Positions 27,071 through 35,829 of a DNA stretch of 64,000 nucleotides are shown one piece after another. Under the pieces are notes generated by a model that was given only the letters and a program-made list of their open reading frames with translations, did no database searches and was not told the origin of the DNA. Position 1 is the stretch's first letter, and every line of letters begins with the position of its first letter. Origin of the DNA: Flavobacteriales bacterium. Its GTDB lineage: Bacteria; Bacteroidota; Bacteroidia; Flavobacteriales_F; PHOS-HE28. The position numbers and the translations under genes are program-made. The DNA is taken from assembly GCA_016705545.1 (NCBI GenBank), contig JADIYA010000006.1, positions 62,001-126,000 of the forward strand. Direction: 5' to 3'.

Positions 27071-27883
27071 TCAGTTCGCTTTCTTGGTGCGTTCCTGGTC
27101 AACGGCGATCCGTAGGCCCTCCATGCTGAACGGCCCTTTGGCGGTCTCGGTGAACGCGTCGTTCCAAGCCACGGTGAGGGTGGTGAACTGCATGTCAGCG
27201 ATCTTGGCGGGTATCTCGGCCACCACGCTGAAATCGTCCGTGCCGCCCGCTTCCAGGAGCACGGGCTTCGACTTGCTCTTCTCGTTGGCGAAGGCCTGGC
27301 CGCTGGGCAGCTTCACGCTGATGCGGCTGGGGTCAACGATGCCCACGGCGCTGCCGGTGTACTGCACGCTGAAGCGTGCCACGGTCTTGTCGGTCTCCTT
27401 CGAGAGGTCCTTCAGGTTGAGCTTGAACGGACCAGCGCTCATGGCATTGGTGCTGGCGGGCAGGCTGAACTCATCCATCGCGGTCACGCGGCCCATGCCC
27501 GGGGCCATCTGCAGGCCATCGGCGAAGTCGAGCACCGGTGATTCGTGCTGGTAGGTACTGGCGCCATAGGCATCCAGCGTCTTGGCCTCGCTGTCGAAGG
27601 GACGCACCACGAAGGGTTTCTCCTTGAAGCGCGCAACGGCGTCGCCCATCACATACCGGAAGCGGCTGGGGTCAACGAAGAGGTAATCGGCGGTCTTGTT
27701 CGTCACCTTCATCCTGAACTTGCAGAGGGTGAGCTCCCCGATGGCGTCCATGACCTCCACGGTGATGCCGCCCGTGGTGCCGCTTGCGTTGGAATAGATG
27801 AAGCGGTGCTTCGCCTTGTAGGCGGTTTGCGCCGATGCGGTGAGCCCGATGAGGAAGATGGCGAGCAGTGCGGTTGTTCTCAT
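27071..27883 (-). CDS. Secreted protein, function unknown
   Basis: 270 aa from a signal peptide (MRTTALLAIFLIGLTASAQ). The mature part is beta-rich without cysteines, with segments such as GGITVEVMDAIGELTLCKFR and VEIPAKIADMQFTTLTVAW. No family was recognised. The frame is open further upstream to 27997, but that part overlaps the end of dapD on the same strand and lacks the signal. It lies 79 bases downstream of dapD. Confidence 0.7.
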   Translation of the reverse strand: MRTTALLAIFLIGLTASAQTAYKAKHRFIYSNASGTTGGITVEVMDAIGELTLCKFRMKVTNKTADYLFVDPSRFRYVMGDAVARFKEKPFVVRPFDSEAKTLDAYGASTYQHESPVLDFADGLQMAPGMGRVTAMDEFSLPASTNAMSAGPFKLNLKDLSKETDKTVARFSVQYTGSAVGIVDPSRISVKLPSGQAFANEKSKSKPVLLEAGGTDDFSVVAEIPAKIADMQFTTLTVAWNDAFTETAKGPFSMEGLRIAVDQERTKKAN

Positions 27884-27962
27884 GGCATTTCTGGATTGGG
27901 CCGGCGCTCCGTGAAAACTGTGCCGGACATGCGGTTGATTAGTGGTTGCCGAAGTTCGGAGT

Positions 27963-28772
27963 TCAAACGGCCACGCTGTGCTCGCGCAGCGCTTCATTCA
28001 AGGAGGTCTTCTTGTCCGTGCTCTCCTTGCGCTGGCCGATGATGAGCGCGCAGGGCACGCCGTACGCGCCGGCCGCGAAGGTCTTCGGCACAGTGCCGGG
28101 GATCACCACGCTGCGCGGCGGCACCATGCCCTTCATCTCCACCGGCTCCGGACCCGTCACATCAATGATGCGCGTGCTGGCCGTGAGCACCACATTGGCG
28201 CCGAGCACGGCCTCGCTGCCCACGCGCACGCCTTCCACCACGATGGCGCGCGAGCCGATGAAGCAGCCATCCTCGATGATCACCGGCGCGGCCTGCACCG
28301 GCTCCAGCACGCCGCCGATGCCCACGCCGCCGCTCAGGTGCACGTGCTTGCCGATCTGCGCGCAGCTGCCCACGGTGGCCCAGGTGTCCACCATGGTGCC
28401 TTCATCCACATAGGCGCCGATGTTCACGTAGCTCGGCATCAGGATCACGCCCGGCGCCAGGTAGCTGCCGTGCCGCGCGATGGCATGCGGCACCACGCGC
28501 ACGCCGAGCTGCGCATAGCGCCGCTTCAGCGGGATCTTGTCGTGGAACTCCAGCGGCCCCACCTCATACGTGTGCATCTGCTTGATGGGGAAGTACATGA
28601 TCACCGCCTTCTTCACCCAGTCGTTCACCTTCCAGCCGCCAGCGCCATCGGGTTCCGCGACCCGCACTTCGCCGCGGTCGAGCTTCTCCACCACGGCCTC
28701 AATGTGATTCACCACCTCCGCATCGCGCAGCAGGTTGCGGTCCTCCCACGCTTTCTCGATGAGTTCGTGCAT
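27963..28772 (-). CDS. dapD: 2,3,4,5-tetrahydropyridine-2,6-dicarboxylate N-succinyltransferase
   Basis: 269 aa. DapD succinylates tetrahydrodipicolinate in the succinylase branch of diaminopimelate synthesis. The left-handed beta-helix hexapeptides are clear in VNIGAYVDEGTMVDTWATVG, SCAQIGKHVHLSGGVGIGG and GCFIGSRAIVVEGVRVGSEA. The N-terminal helical domain has the usual EAVVEKLDRGEVRVAEP. dapB for the preceding step is at 1609-2367. Confidence 0.96.
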   Translation of the reverse strand: MHELIEKAWEDRNLLRDAEVVNHIEAVVEKLDRGEVRVAEPDGAGGWKVNDWVKKAVIMYFPIKQMHTYEVGPLEFHDKIPLKRRYAQLGVRVVPHAIARHGSYLAPGVILMPSYVNIGAYVDEGTMVDTWATVGSCAQIGKHVHLSGGVGIGGVLEPVQAAPVIIEDGCFIGSRAIVVEGVRVGSEAVLGANVVLTASTRIIDVTGPEPVEMKGMVPPRSVVIPGTVPKTFAAGAYGVPCALIIGQRKESTDKKTSLNEALREHSVAV

Positions 28773-28787
28773 GGGTCAAAGATGCGA

Positions 28788-28884
28788 GTTGAGGGTTGCA
28801 GGTTGATGGGCGGTTGAGCGTTGGTCCCAACCTTCAAACTACAAACGGTCAGTCCGAGCGGAGCGCAAGGACCAACCATCAACC
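28788..28884. repeat. Word-repeat inverted spacer between dapD and ruvX
   Basis: The left arm 28788-28827 repeats GGTTGA/GTTGG words. The right arm 28869-28884 (GGACCAACCATCAACC) is complementary to GGTTGATGG and TTGGTCC in the left arm. The pair can form a long hairpin between the divergent dapD and ruvX genes. Confidence 0.55.
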
Positions 28885-28905
28885 GAAGAACCCCACCTTC
28901 GCCCC

Positions 28906-29328
28906 ATGCCACGCGTCATCGCCATCGACTTCGGACTGAAACGGACCGGGCTGGCCGTCACCGACCCGCTGCGCATCATCGCCTCGGCACTGGAAACGGT
29001 GGAGAGCAAGGAGCTCATGGCCTTCTTGATCGAGTACTGCGCCCGTGAACAGGTGGACGGTTTCGTGATCGGCCTGCCCGTGAACCTCGATGGCAGCGAT
29101 ACCGATGTGACCCCGAACGTCCGACTGCTCGCCGATGCGCTGCGCAAGCGATTCCCCGCGCACTTCGTGGAACTGGCCGATGAGCGCTTCACCAGCAAGC
29201 TTGCGCAGCAGACCTTGCTCGCCAGCGGCAAAGGCCGCATGGCCCGGCGCGAGAAAGGGCAACTCGATCGCATCAGCGCGACGATCATCCTGCAGGATTG
29301 GCTCGAACGGCAAGGGCGGGCGCGCTGA
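28906..29328 (+). CDS. ruvX: RuvX/YqgF-family nuclease
   Basis: 140 aa, RNase H-like fold. The family was proposed to resolve Holliday junctions and has been linked to 16S rRNA 5-prime processing. VIAIDFGLKRTGLAVTDP carries the first catalytic Asp, VIGLPVNLDG the family box with Asp, and VELADERFTSKLA the Glu region. SGKGRMARREKGQLDRISATIILQDWL is the normal C-terminus. A CACCTTCG box sits four bases before the ATG, implying a leaderless transcript. A decayed copy of the 3' end recurs at 46165-46248. Confidence 0.92.
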   Translation: MPRVIAIDFGLKRTGLAVTDPLRIIASALETVESKELMAFLIEYCAREQVDGFVIGLPVNLDGSDTDVTPNVRLLADALRKRFPAHFVELADERFTSKLAQQTLLASGKGRMARREKGQLDRISATIILQDWLERQGRAR

Positions 29329-29493
29329 AGCGGCGGTGCGGCAACATGGCTCTAAGATGCCACCAGCAGAGGGCGCGTAGCGCTTTGGCCACATAGCCGT
29401 CATCCCCGCCCAGCAGCAGGTCCGCGTGGCTGCTCTCCTTGACGAAGCGATGCTAGGTTGTTTTCATATGGCCGCCCATCGGGCTGTTAGCTT

Positions 29494-29637
29494 GCCCCGG
29501 CTTCCGAGCCGGGGCTGCGGTGTCCTCGTCGCGGCCTGCGGGTGCGGGGCTGCGGGGTCCTCCTATCGGCCTCCTCGCCGTGTGCGTTGCTCGCACGCTG
29601 CTGCGCCGGGCAGTTTACCCCGGCCACTGAGCCGGGG
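29494..29637. repeat. Palindromic repeats in the ruvX-antitoxin spacer
   Basis: The 375-base gap 29329-29703 holds no gene. GCCCCGGCT-TCCG-AGCCGGGGC at 29494-29515 is a perfect 9-bp hairpin. A related CCCCGGC-CACTGA-GCCGGGG lies at 29618-29637 with similar flanks (GGGGCTGC follows both). Between them, GGGGCTGCGG plus GTCCTC occurs twice (29511 and 29546). The same GAGCCGGG(A/G)CTGCGG core is inside the MITE-like element at 26369-26385. Confidence 0.6.
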
Positions 29638-29677
29638 CTGCCATCCCGGGCGGGGATCGCGTCGTTCAACATCACTC

Positions 29678-29685
29678 TATCTTTG
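29678..29685 (+). promoter_or_regulatory. Putative -7 box of the first toxin-antitoxin operon
   Basis: TATCTTTG, an exact TAnnTTTG match, ends 18 bases before the antitoxin ATG at 29704. Confidence 0.5.
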
Positions 29686-29703
29686 GGTCAACAAGAACCG
29701 CCA

Positions 29704-29949
29704 ATGGACATCGCACGCATCAAGCTCACGCTCATGGAGCGCCTCATGCTGGTTTGGGACGAGGCCTCCTTGAAGCGCATTGGCAGCGCCATCGAAACAG
29801 AGATCTCGGAAACGTCGGACGTTGACGACTACAGCGACGAAGAAGTCGCCGAATTGGACCGCCAGCAAGCCCTTCATCTTAACGGGGAGACCAGGTCGTA
29901 CTCGCGCGAAGAGGCGATCCGCATGATGCGCGAAGGGTTCAAGGGATGA
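29704..29949 (+). CDS. Putative antitoxin of a RelE/ParE-type module
   Basis: 81 aa, acidic (SETSDVDDYSDEEVAELD), with a final segment REEAIRMMREGFKG resembling toxin-binding tails of small addiction-module antitoxins. The assignment rests mainly on its position: its stop overlaps the start of the RelE/ParE-like toxin by four bases (ATGA). The start at 29704 was chosen because the longer frame from 29542 runs through the palindromic spacer. Confidence 0.75.
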   Translation: MDIARIKLTLMERLMLVWDEASLKRIGSAIETEISETSDVDDYSDEEVAELDRQQALHLNGETRSYSREEAIRMMREGFKG

Positions 29950-30239
29950 GCTACGTCCTGAAGATCAAGCCACAGGCCATCGCTCAGGCCGCGGAGATCT
30001 ACGCGTACCACCAAGGGATCGACCAGCGGCTAGCCGACCGCTTCAGCAAGGAACTTGATGCGTGCTACGCCTTCATCGAGCGGAACCCTATCGGCTTTCA
30101 GGTCCGAAAGAAGAACTACCGCCACGCGATGGTCAAGAGGTTCCGCTACCGTGTCGTGTTCGCGCTGATCGGGCAAGAGGTGGTGGTCTTTCAGATCCGC
30201 CACACCAGCCGCCGCCCCAGCAAGAAGTTCGGGCCGTAA
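29946..30239 (+). CDS. RelE/ParE-superfamily toxin
   Basis: 97 aa with the compact ParE/RelE fold pattern: a first strand (YVLKIKPQAIAQAAEI), a helical hairpin (IDQRLADRFSKELDACYAFIERNP) and basic C-terminal strands (MVKRFRYRVVFALIGQEVVVFQIRHTSRRP). Such toxins act on gyrase or on ribosome-bound mRNA; the target is not clear here. It is translationally coupled to the antitoxin and sits 34 bases upstream of a transposase gene. Confidence 0.87.
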   Translation: MSYVLKIKPQAIAQAAEIYAYHQGIDQRLADRFSKELDACYAFIERNPIGFQVRKKNYRHAMVKRFRYRVVFALIGQEVVVFQIRHTSRRPSKKFGP

Positions 30240-30273
30240 TGCGCGGCGGCGCCTGCGACATTAAGTTGCCGCA

Positions 30274-31710
30274 ATGGCCCGCTACAACCGTTACGACACC
30301 GCGCTGATCACCCTCTATGCCCTGGGCAAGGATGACCTCGTGCCCATGCACCTGCGCGAATTGGTTCCGAACTCCACAGCAAGCGAATGGCGCAAGCTGC
30401 GCATGGATGCCTTGGTAGGGCACGAGCTGCGTGCCATGCATCACAATGCGTTGGACATGCAGGCCATCCTTGCGCAGCATCAGTGCCTGCGCCGCACCGT
30501 GCAGGTGGTCATGAAGGTTTGGCTGAGCACGAGCGATGCGCTGCTCCCCGTGCTGCACAAGAGCAAAGCCCTGAATCAGCGCGTGGTGAATGCCGTGCAG
30601 CTGCTCTTCACCGTCATGCCGCGAAGACGCGCGTACCGCTTGGTGGGCTTATCCGCTTCGGCATTCCACGATCGTCTTGCACGCATCAAGGCGCAATGCG
30701 GCCTCTCGCCCATAGGGCGATGCTTCAAGCGGCATCCATTGCAATTGGCGGCCAGGGAAGTGGCCGTGATCAAGGACCTCTTCAACACTGCGGTGCTGGC
30801 CAACTGGCCCGCCAGTTCACGTTACCACGCCGCGCTTCGCGCTGGGCGCCTGAGCATCGGCATGTGCACCTTCTACAAGTACCTGGGCATCCTCGGCCTC
30901 AAGGCCGCGCGCTTCGCACCCATGCGCAAGACACAAGGCTTCGTGGCCACAAGGCCCAACGAGTTCCTTCATGTGGACACCACCGAGTGGCCCCTGGCCG
31001 ATGAGGCCGTCGCCATCGCCCTGGTGAGCGACAACTTCTCCAAGGCCATCCTGGGCTGGTCGGTATCGCTGCGCAACAATGCCGACAACGTGATCACCGC
31101 CCTGAATCGGGCCATCGCCACCATGCTCAAGCACCATCCGAATGAGGAGGCCACCCTGCTGGTCTCCGACGGCGGTCCGGAGAACAATGCTGCGGACGTG
31201 AAGGCCCTGCTTGAAGCACAAGCGCACCCGGTCATCCGGCACATCATCGCGCAGAAGGACATCCGCTTCTCCAACTCGCCCATCGAGGCCGTCAACAAGA
31301 TCATGAAGGGCTATCTGCGCAATCTGGCCCCGACCTTGCAGGCCACCGAGCAGGTGGTGGCCTTCGCCACCCATGACTACACGGAGGTGCGTCCGCATGG
31401 CTCGCTCAAAGGCGCCATCCCCATGGAGCGTTACCTCGATCCCGGCTTCACGCCCGCGCCGCCCGACCTCAAGGCCGCCCGTACCCAACGCATCGCCGAG
31501 AACCGCAAAGCAAACTGCCGCTTGGAGAACAAGCGCGATGAATGCCGGCCCCAAACGGGCGGTTGTTACGACACACCTACGGGAAGCAGAAGCGTTCACT
31601 GGCGCAGATCGTTCGGCTGCGCGAGCGAGGCCGGCAAGAAGGTCCTGCGGGCATGGCGTGGCCAGCGACCTCTACAGTGGAAGGCGCGGTCGCAACCTGC
31701 TCAGGGCTGA
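30274..31710 (+). CDS. DDE transposase with rve integrase core, altered C-terminus
   Basis: 478 aa. The catalytic triad is readable: FLHVDTTEW (Asp235), LVSDGGPEN (Asp299) and SPIEAVNKIMKGY (Glu338), a D-x38-E spacing. An N-terminal helical DNA-binding part includes GLSASAFHDRLARIK. A second, decayed copy at 38035-38229 shows that the native protein ends shortly after ENKKGEC. Here the frame instead continues about 50 residues past NKRDEC into unrelated GC-rich DNA, so the tail is foreign. The IS family was not assigned. Confidence 0.85.
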   Translation: MARYNRYDTALITLYALGKDDLVPMHLRELVPNSTASEWRKLRMDALVGHELRAMHHNALDMQAILAQHQCLRRTVQVVMKVWLSTSDALLPVLHKSKALNQRVVNAVQLLFTVMPRRRAYRLVGLSASAFHDRLARIKAQCGLSPIGRCFKRHPLQLAAREVAVIKDLFNTAVLANWPASSRYHAALRAGRLSIGMCTFYKYLGILGLKAARFAPMRKTQGFVATRPNEFLHVDTTEWPLADEAVAIALVSDNFSKAILGWSVSLRNNADNVITALNRAIATMLKHHPNEEATLLVSDGGPENNAADVKALLEAQAHPVIRHIIAQKDIRFSNSPIEAVNKIMKGYLRNLAPTLQATEQVVAFATHDYTEVRPHGSLKGAIPMERYLDPGFTPAPPDLKAARTQRIAENRKANCRLENKRDECRPQTGGCYDTPTGSRSVHWRRSFGCASEAGKKVLRAWRGQRPLQWKARSQPAQG

Positions 31711-32490
31711 AGGGCTGGCGTGCGCTACAACCGCCTGGAGGTTGGCCGCTGACGCGGGAGACACTGGCGGAAAGCTCTAGGCCCGTCGGGGGCTGGCGCT
31801 CATTCTTGCGAGCCAGCGCAAGATGGCTGACGGGTGCGACCTGGAGGGCGAGCGGCGGCCTGCTACAGCATCGGCGGCGGGCCCCGCGGCGGTGCGGCAT
31901 CCGCGCTGGGGCCTGCGGAAGATGCAGCCGCTTCGCGCGAGGGGCTCATCAACCGCAAGCGCACGGCTCTCGCAGCTGGGCCGAACGCAGGTGCGGGTCA
32001 GCAGCCCGGTGCGCCAAAGCCCCGGGCGGACTTCGCGATGCGCTTGCCAGCGGTCGCAGTTCGGCGCTCACCAGGGGGGGCTCGCCGGGCCGTCGACGCG
32101 CGCGTGCGAGCTGGACGCCTACGTGGCGCGGCCGCCCGCGGGACACGGACCCGGTTCGTCGGCGGGAGGCCGAGCGCCTAGCGCTTCCAAGGCTCGCCCA
32201 ACCTGTTCGCGACCGGCGGGCCAAGGACCCGAAAGGCCCCAGGTCACGGGACGCGTTCCTGTTGAAACGTGCGCTCCCCCGCGCGCCACGCTCCGCCACC
32301 TTACAGGCGTCCACCACACCACCGGCCTAGGGGGCCACCGAACTGACCTGGAAAGAGCTCCGAACCCTTCGATTGCGAAGCTCGAAGCCGATAAGACCGA
32401 GGCCCGGATTGGAAACAGCCGATCGCCGCGAGAAGATCGGATCATGATCCGCATCAAGGATGCGGTCCTCGAGCCCCGCGAAGGCCAGTT
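31711..32490. other. GC-rich stretch with no recognisable gene
   Basis: This block is visibly richer in G and C than its surroundings. It has several overlapping open frames in both directions, none with a recognisable motif, signal or family. A hairpin GCTGGC...GCCAGC lies at about 31791-31817. It separates the transposase gene from what appears to be the transposon right end at 32491, so it is probably inserted DNA or unexplained cargo of that element. Confidence 0.5.
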
Positions 32491-32532
32491 CGAAATTTCG
32501 TAGCGGTTATTCCGGGAGTATCGTGGACGTAG
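32491..32532. repeat. Transposon right-end-like repeat, copy 1
   Basis: It starts with the palindrome CGAAATTTCG and contains ATTCCGGGAGTATCGTGG. The same arrangement recurs at 38342-38383 downstream of the decayed transposase copy, with an identical block of about 21 bases. It is most likely the right terminus of the rve transposon. No inverted partner was found upstream of 30274. Confidence 0.6.
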
Positions 32533-32658
32533 CTCGGCACGACCCTCCGGTCAGCTGTCTCATTTCATCGAAGCACGGATTCAGGTTTTGCCAAGGGCTT
32601 AACGCGAATGGTGGTGAGTTGGAACACGGCAGGAAGTGCTGCGCAGTTTTGGGCCATT

Positions 32659-32989
32659 TCAATTCCAGCTTACTTCCCAAACATCTAGAATTCTGCTACT
32701 CTTCACGTCAGCCGCGTAAATGATGCCACCATCACGCCGCTCCGCGTGGTCATACGTGACAAAAACTACTCCTACACTGTCCGCCAATTCTATCCGCTTC
32801 ACCAGCATTCCATTGAATCCTAATGCGCTGATCTCTGGCGATCATGTCCAACAGGGGTCGGCAATCCGTCAACCTGATGCGATTCATTGTGCTTGTCGCG
32901 TAGAGGTGCCTGAGGTTATGCTCAGCAGGGGACGGAGCACACCCGCTTAGTGCGAAGAGGATTAGAAAGCTAGCAAGTGCCTGCTTCAT
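32659..32989 (-). CDS. Putative immunity lipoprotein for the M91 RHS toxin, frameshifted
   Basis: A lipoprotein signal (MKQALASFLILFALSGC) opens the gene, and its ATG overlaps the stop of the RHS toxin gene (ATGA). The first frame stops after about 79 residues, but a second frame continues with coding-like sequence (LGFNGMLVKRIELADSVGVV through ILDVWEVSWN) to a stop at 32659. One extra base near 32826-32838 would join them into about 110 aa. Being coupled directly downstream of a toxin tip and exported to the envelope, it is the natural immunity candidate. No family was recognised. Confidence 0.6.
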
Positions 32990-35464
32990 CGCCGTTCAAG
33001 TGTAACAGACTTTACTTCCTTGCCTTGCTGTTCAAAGGACTTATGGTGGTGCTCGGTTCGAACGTCTCCAACGCTATGTTTGAATAATGCAGTACCGGGT
33101 GGCGTGTCATTCATCACCTTCCAACGACCACTGAATGACCCGGCCTGCAGTAGGTGATGCGGTTCGCCCTCTACCTCGCTGTACTTAGCATCAACCTCGA
33201 ACGAAAAGTTCTGCTGCTGGCCGTCGGAGTAATTGTATGGGAAGACATCGGCACCATCGTACTTGTACCTTAGCGGCAAGCCTAGGTCTTTTCGAATCTT
33301 ATTCTCGCCATACACAGCGTCTACCTCGTCAATCCTCACAAATTGGCCGTTGACATCCTTAGCCAACCCCTCTGTTAGACCAAGGATTTCCTGTTCAACA
33401 TGGCGTAGCTCGTGATAAGTTGTTGATGCAGGTGACCTCGCGATTAGCTCGCCGTTTCTGCCTTCAACACCCTTCTTCGGTTCATCGGCGGTTTCGGATC
33501 GAGTCGTATGAAGTAGTTAGAGGTCCCATCTTCGTTCTTGGTAGAGCCTATGAAATCATTCTGGCTCTTACCCCCGAAGGCTATGACCACGTTGTGCTTC
33601 GACCCTATCAACTCACGAGTTATTCTTCTCCCTTCCTTAGAACTTACCGACAATTCGACTAGAGCTTTCATAACAGCCATTCGGTATTTCCAAGTGCCCA
33701 CTACAACAATCCTGTTTCCGTCCGGATCGATGCAGGTAATTGGTTGGTTGCCAACGAATGAATAGGGGCTCAACCAAGGATACTGGCTTCGCTCGCCATC
33801 CAAGGTCACCCATCTCCCCACTCTCGGATCATACAACCTCGCCCCGAAATCATACGCCATCCCTTCCGCCCCGTTCAGCTCGCTCTCTTTGCGCATCCCG
33901 TTGAATCCGTTGAGCGCCGCGCTGCTATTCCAATGCCTCCCCGTTTGCACCCCACCGAACACCTCGTATCCCGTCGCGCTCACCAATTCCGCCTGGCACG
34001 GCGTGGCTCCGAATAGGTTCGTTAGCAGCCTTCCCGTCACCACCGCGCTCACGTTGCCCAAGTGGTCGGTGAGCTCGTAGTTGAGGTCAACCAGTTGCGT
34101 GGGGTTGGAGCCCGGTGCTACGCTCGTAGGCGCATTGTACACCTCCACTTCCTTGCGCAGTGAGCCGAGCCTGCTGCTGCCATACAGTGGCCGCTCGTTG
34201 AGCATCAAGCTCACACTCGCATCGTTGGTGTAGCGGTAGGTGGCCATGATGTTGCCCTGCGCATCACGAATGTAATGTTCCCGGTACGCGCCCGCATCGG
34301 TGCCCGGTTCGCCCACCTGCTTCATGATGCGTTGGCCGCTGGCGCCGTACGCGAAATCCAGTTTCGGCAGGGTGCTTCCGCCCGCGCGATGCACGGCCTT
34401 CACCTTGCCGGCCACGGTCCAGTGGATGGCGCTGATGCCTGCGGAGGCATCCTTGGTGAGGTTGCCGAGCGCATCGTAGCTGTAAGAGTTAGCGGTGTTG
34501 ATGTTGCCCGCCGCGTTGTACGGGTCCTGGAACGTGGGCTCGTGGTTCGGGAAATCGCCGATGTCGGTGACCTCGATGTCTTCTTCGGAGTCCTTCACCA
34601 GGTAGAGGCGGTTGCGGATAAGGCGGCCAAGGGCGCCGCTCAACTGGTAGTTGTAGCGCAGGGCATCGTAGCGCAGGCCCTCCTCGTCGTGGCGGTCGCA
34701 ATAGGTGATGTTGCCATTGGCGTCGTATTCGTAGAGGCTCTGGTAGCGGTAGGGCTCGGCATCGGTGATGCCGTCCCAGCTGTTGTCGCCGTTAAGGCCG
34801 ATGATGCCGCGCGACTTCTTCAGGCGGTTCAATTGGTCGTAGGTGTACACCTGCGCCAGCACCTGCGGCTGGCCGCCATTGGCGCTCCAGGTGCCGAAGG
34901 GCTGCAAGGAGTTCACGGTGTGGGCGATGTTGCCGTTGTAGAGCGGCTTGTGCTGCGCAGCAAGCGTGCCGGTGGTCCCCATTTCTGAGAAGGCGCGCCC
35001 GCGGGCGTGCTCACCCAAGCAGGGTCGATGGCGGCGTGGTCCTCGTCGCCGTAGTAGCCCAGCGAGAGCGCGAAGGCGTCGTGGCCCACCAGGTCGTTGG
35101 TGGTTTCGGCATCGGCCAGGTCGCCATCATGGCCCATGTCGGTGGCGGGGTCGAGGCGGTTGCCGTTGATGCCCTTGAGCCAGCCTTGCAAGGTGTAGGC
35201 GTAATCCATGCCCTGCACCACCAGTTTGCCCAGTTCGGCGCGTTGCAGCGGACCGTGCGGGTAGTAGAAGTAGCGCGCATCGCGCATCCAGTTGATGGCG
35301 TCGGCGCTGGTCTGCACTTCGGTGATGCGGTTGTCGGCGTCGTAGGCGTAGCGGTGGTGGAAGGCATCGGGCTTGCCTTTCTGGTAATCGACCTGCTTCA
35401 CGTTGCCGCCTAGAAATCTCAATGCGTTCAATCCAACAGCGGCTTGGATGTAGCGCAGAATCAT
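32986..35464 (-). CDS. RHS-repeat protein with M91-type zinc metallopeptidase tip, frameshifted
   Basis: Joined across two single-base losses (near 34991 and 33480) this is about 826 aa. RHS repeats (ITEVQTSADAINWMRDARYF, YEYDANGNITYC) lead to the core end LYDPRVGRWVTLDGERSQYP and FVGNQPITCIDPDGNR. The tip contains TYHELRHVEQ (33400-33414), an HExxH zinc motif, followed by DEVDAVYGENKIRKDLGLPLR, the pattern of M91 (NleD-like) RHS tips. The protein lacks a signal and begins mid-repeat, so the 5' part is missing. RHS tips are released toxins; the target is unknown. Confidence 0.8.
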
Positions 35465-35829
35465 CTTCCAACGGGTAGTTCTTTCCAGCCGCCTGGTGGA
35501 ATGACAATGAGAGTATCTGGGACAGCAGGACTGCTCAGAAGTTCGCTATTGCGCGCATCTGTTGAATCGAACCGAACGAAATAGCGTCGGTTCAGCTCGA
35601 ACTCATCGTATTTCCCGCTGCTCCAATGAACTTGATCGCCGTAATAGACGAAGGTGAATGAGACATTTCTTGCACCGTCTGCGGTCCGGTAGTACTTGGT
35701 GGTTCGCGCAACGGTGTACTTGCTGTATTTCGCCAAGCCTACAACCTCGAGGTGTCTCCACATCAACACAGCGACGAGCACACCGGCCATTACTATGTAA
35801 GGAAGGGCCCTATGTTTGAACCAGCGCAT
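35461..35829 (-). CDS. Small membrane-anchored protein, putative immunity protein
   Basis: 122 aa with one N-terminal membrane span (YIVMAGVLVAVLMW) and a soluble remainder (VARTTKYYRTADGARNVSF, YFVRFDSTDARNSELL). Its ATG shares a base with the stop of the upstream RHS-tip-like gene (TAATG), and its stop overlaps the start of the truncated RHS gene (ATGA). Position makes it the likely immunity gene of the orphan tip. It resembles no family I can name. Confidence 0.6.
   Translation of the reverse strand: MRWFKHRALPYIVMAGVLVAVLMWRHLEVVGLAKYSKYTVARTTKYYRTADGARNVSFTFVYYGDQVHWSSGKYDEFELNRRYFVRFDSTDARNSELLSSPAVPDTLIVIPPGGWKELPVGR

Noticed and set aside
31823..32503. Open frame of 226 codons in the GC-rich block
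   Set aside because: Several overlapping frames of similar length exist in both directions; none shows motifs, a signal or believable composition.
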